From Planctomycetaceae bacterium (GTDB taxonomy: Bacteria; Planctomycetota; Planctomycetia; Planctomycetales; Planctomycetaceae): DNA of 64,000 nucleotides. The stretch lies in assembly GCA_021732785.1 (NCBI GenBank), contig JAKFUG010000005.1:28912-92911 (forward strand), read 5' to 3'. The stretch's first letter is position 1, and each line of letters starts with the position of its first letter. A program made the translations under genes and the position numbers. Under the pieces are notes generated by a model that saw only the letters and a list, made by a program, of their open reading frames with translations, had not been told where the DNA came from and made no database searches. Shown in pieces: positions 63,165 to 64,000 of the stretch.

Positions 63165-64000
63165 ATGAGTTTGCGGGATCCATCTCCGACCTGGATCGGC
63201 CCGACAACGATCTCGCTGCGGGACGAGGGTACGGCACCGGCAATCGCAATTCTCGCGGCTGAAACTTCGCCGCGACGCAAGGGGAAACCATTGCGTCGGT
63301 GGTTATCGGCGGCCGTGGGGTTGCTCTCATTCCTGGCGGCGGGGTTCTGTTTCTGGCAATCGGGATGGACGCCGGGGAATGCGGCGGGGTTGCATGCGAC
63401 GGTGTTGTCGCCATCTCGCGCGCAGAAGCCAACCGGTCCATACCAGACGAAGCGGATCGCCGACATTGTTCCGATGGACTGGGTATTGGCGGGGAATCCC
63501 AAAAACGAGTTCGATCTGCAATTCGGCGAGGATGTCGACCCGGAAGAATGGCGATTGCTCACGCTCGTCGCCCCCAAGAAAAATGGCGGCACTGCGGACG
63601 TAAGGATGATCAGGCCTGCGGCATGGCTCGACTTGCAGTGGCTCGCCCAACAGCCTGAACCGGTCTCCGAGTTCATCTGCCTCGCCCCGCTGGAACGGCG
63701 GCTGACGGGGAAGACAATTCCGATCCACGTCCCCGAGTGCGGTATCGAGGGGGACGCACAGATTCTGTCGATCGAGCCGTGCCCGTCCCGGCGGCCGCGC
63801 CCGGGACCGGAATATCGGCTCGTCACCGCAACCTACCGACATCACAACGCCGAAGTCCTCGACGTCTACATCGACGGCGAGAAAGAACCAATCGGCTCGA
63901 CGCCGAACCACCCGTTCTGGTCAGCAGACCTGCAAAAGTTCGTCCGGGCCGATGCACTTCACCCCGGCGAGCATCTCCAGAAAGCCGACGGCAGCTTTAC
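63165..64000 (+). CDS. Second Hint-region module (orphan toxin cassette), 3' end outside window
   Basis: ATG 63165 follows AAGGCGAG; an in-frame TAG lies just upstream (63144). The open frame continues past the window end. Residues 1-60 (MSLRDPSPTWIGPTTISL... then RRWLSAAVGLLSFLAAGFCFW) include a membrane helix, after which the sequence is nearly identical to the giant protein's Hint region (RIADIVPMDWVLAGNP, STPNHPF). The N-terminal Hint cysteine motif (CFTEDTP) is missing from this copy. It is probably an orphan tip-cassette that can recombine with the toxin gene; otherwise a paralogous short toxin. Confidence 0.7.
   Translation, partial: MSLRDPSPTWIGPTTISLRDEGTAPAIAILAAETSPRRKGKPLRRWLSAAVGLLSFLAAGFCFWQSGWTPGNAAGLHATVLSPSRAQKPTGPYQTKRIADIVPMDWVLAGNPKNEFDLQFGEDVDPEEWRLLTLVAPKKNGGTADVRMIRPAAWLDLQWLAQQPEPVSEFICLAPLERRLTGKTIPIHVPECGIEGDAQILSIEPCPSRRPRPGPEYRLVTATYRHHNAEVLDVYIDGEKEPIGSTPNHPFWSADLQKFVRADALHPGEHLQKADGSF
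63342..64000 (+). repeat. Hint region, copy 2 of near-identical duplication
   Basis: Pairs with 61359-62017; continues to the window edge, so its right boundary and the downstream toxin tip are not seen. Confidence 0.95.

Overview
The window comes from a Planctomycetota chromosome; genus is not assigned. Support: a Tat-exported DUF1552 protein, two Hanks-type Ser/Thr kinases with transmembrane and large non-kinase C-termini, an N-terminal planctomycete-type export motif (LEPR-like, here LESRYFLSG) on a 3,000-residue exported protein, a sulfotransferase/glycosyltransferase fusion, the ~55-residue 'integrase repeat' units seen in planctomycete proteins, many genes of unknown function, and an LpxK showing lipid A synthesis.

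Core-like part (1-30 kb). This region holds a GT4 glycosyltransferase and a Wzy-like membrane protein; purH; a giant kinase with a probable beta-helix C-terminus; an M41-like zinc peptidase without its AAA partner; thiL; the DUF1552 protein; an ExeA-like ATPase with a membrane partner; a def-fmt pair; several exported proteins; a zinc-ribbon kinase translationally coupled to an EF-hand protein; NAD-type isocitrate dehydrogenase; lpxK; a BamE-like protein; and a vWA protein. The spacers carry several families of palindromic repeats. Two different palindromes are inserted in frame inside lpxK.

Integrated element (from 30.1 kb). tRNA-Arg(TCG) is overlapped by the 3' end of a tyrosine recombinase gene, which is coupled to an AlpA/Xis-like gene (TAATG). 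To the right lie regulators, a PD-(D/E)XK-like protein, and a long leftward gene train (43.2 to 34.1 kb). The train encodes a DNA-metabolism-like protein, a broken small gene, a RecB/Cas4-like nuclease, a second PD-(D/E)XK protein, small proteins, a DnaE-like protein that has lost its catalytic residues, a WYL regulator coupled to it by 1 nt, a lipoprotein, membrane and unknown proteins, and an MBL-fold hydrolase. Rightward genes add a lysine-rich protein and an SNF2-like helicase with three N-terminal repeats, followed by a DUF932 protein and a three-gene coupled unknown operon. I found no right attachment site.

Right part (50-64 kb). This contains a methyltransferase with regulatory domain, the sulfotransferase/glycosyltransferase fusion, and a polymorphic toxin locus. 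The 2,996-residue exported protein has about 24 repeats of ~62 residues, then a Hint autoprocessing domain split by a membrane insert, then a GIY-YIG-like nuclease tip. A probable immunity gene follows at 16 nt. After that comes a nearly identical second copy of the Hint region (659 bp visible) that runs off the window, an arrangement typical of toxin-tip exchange.
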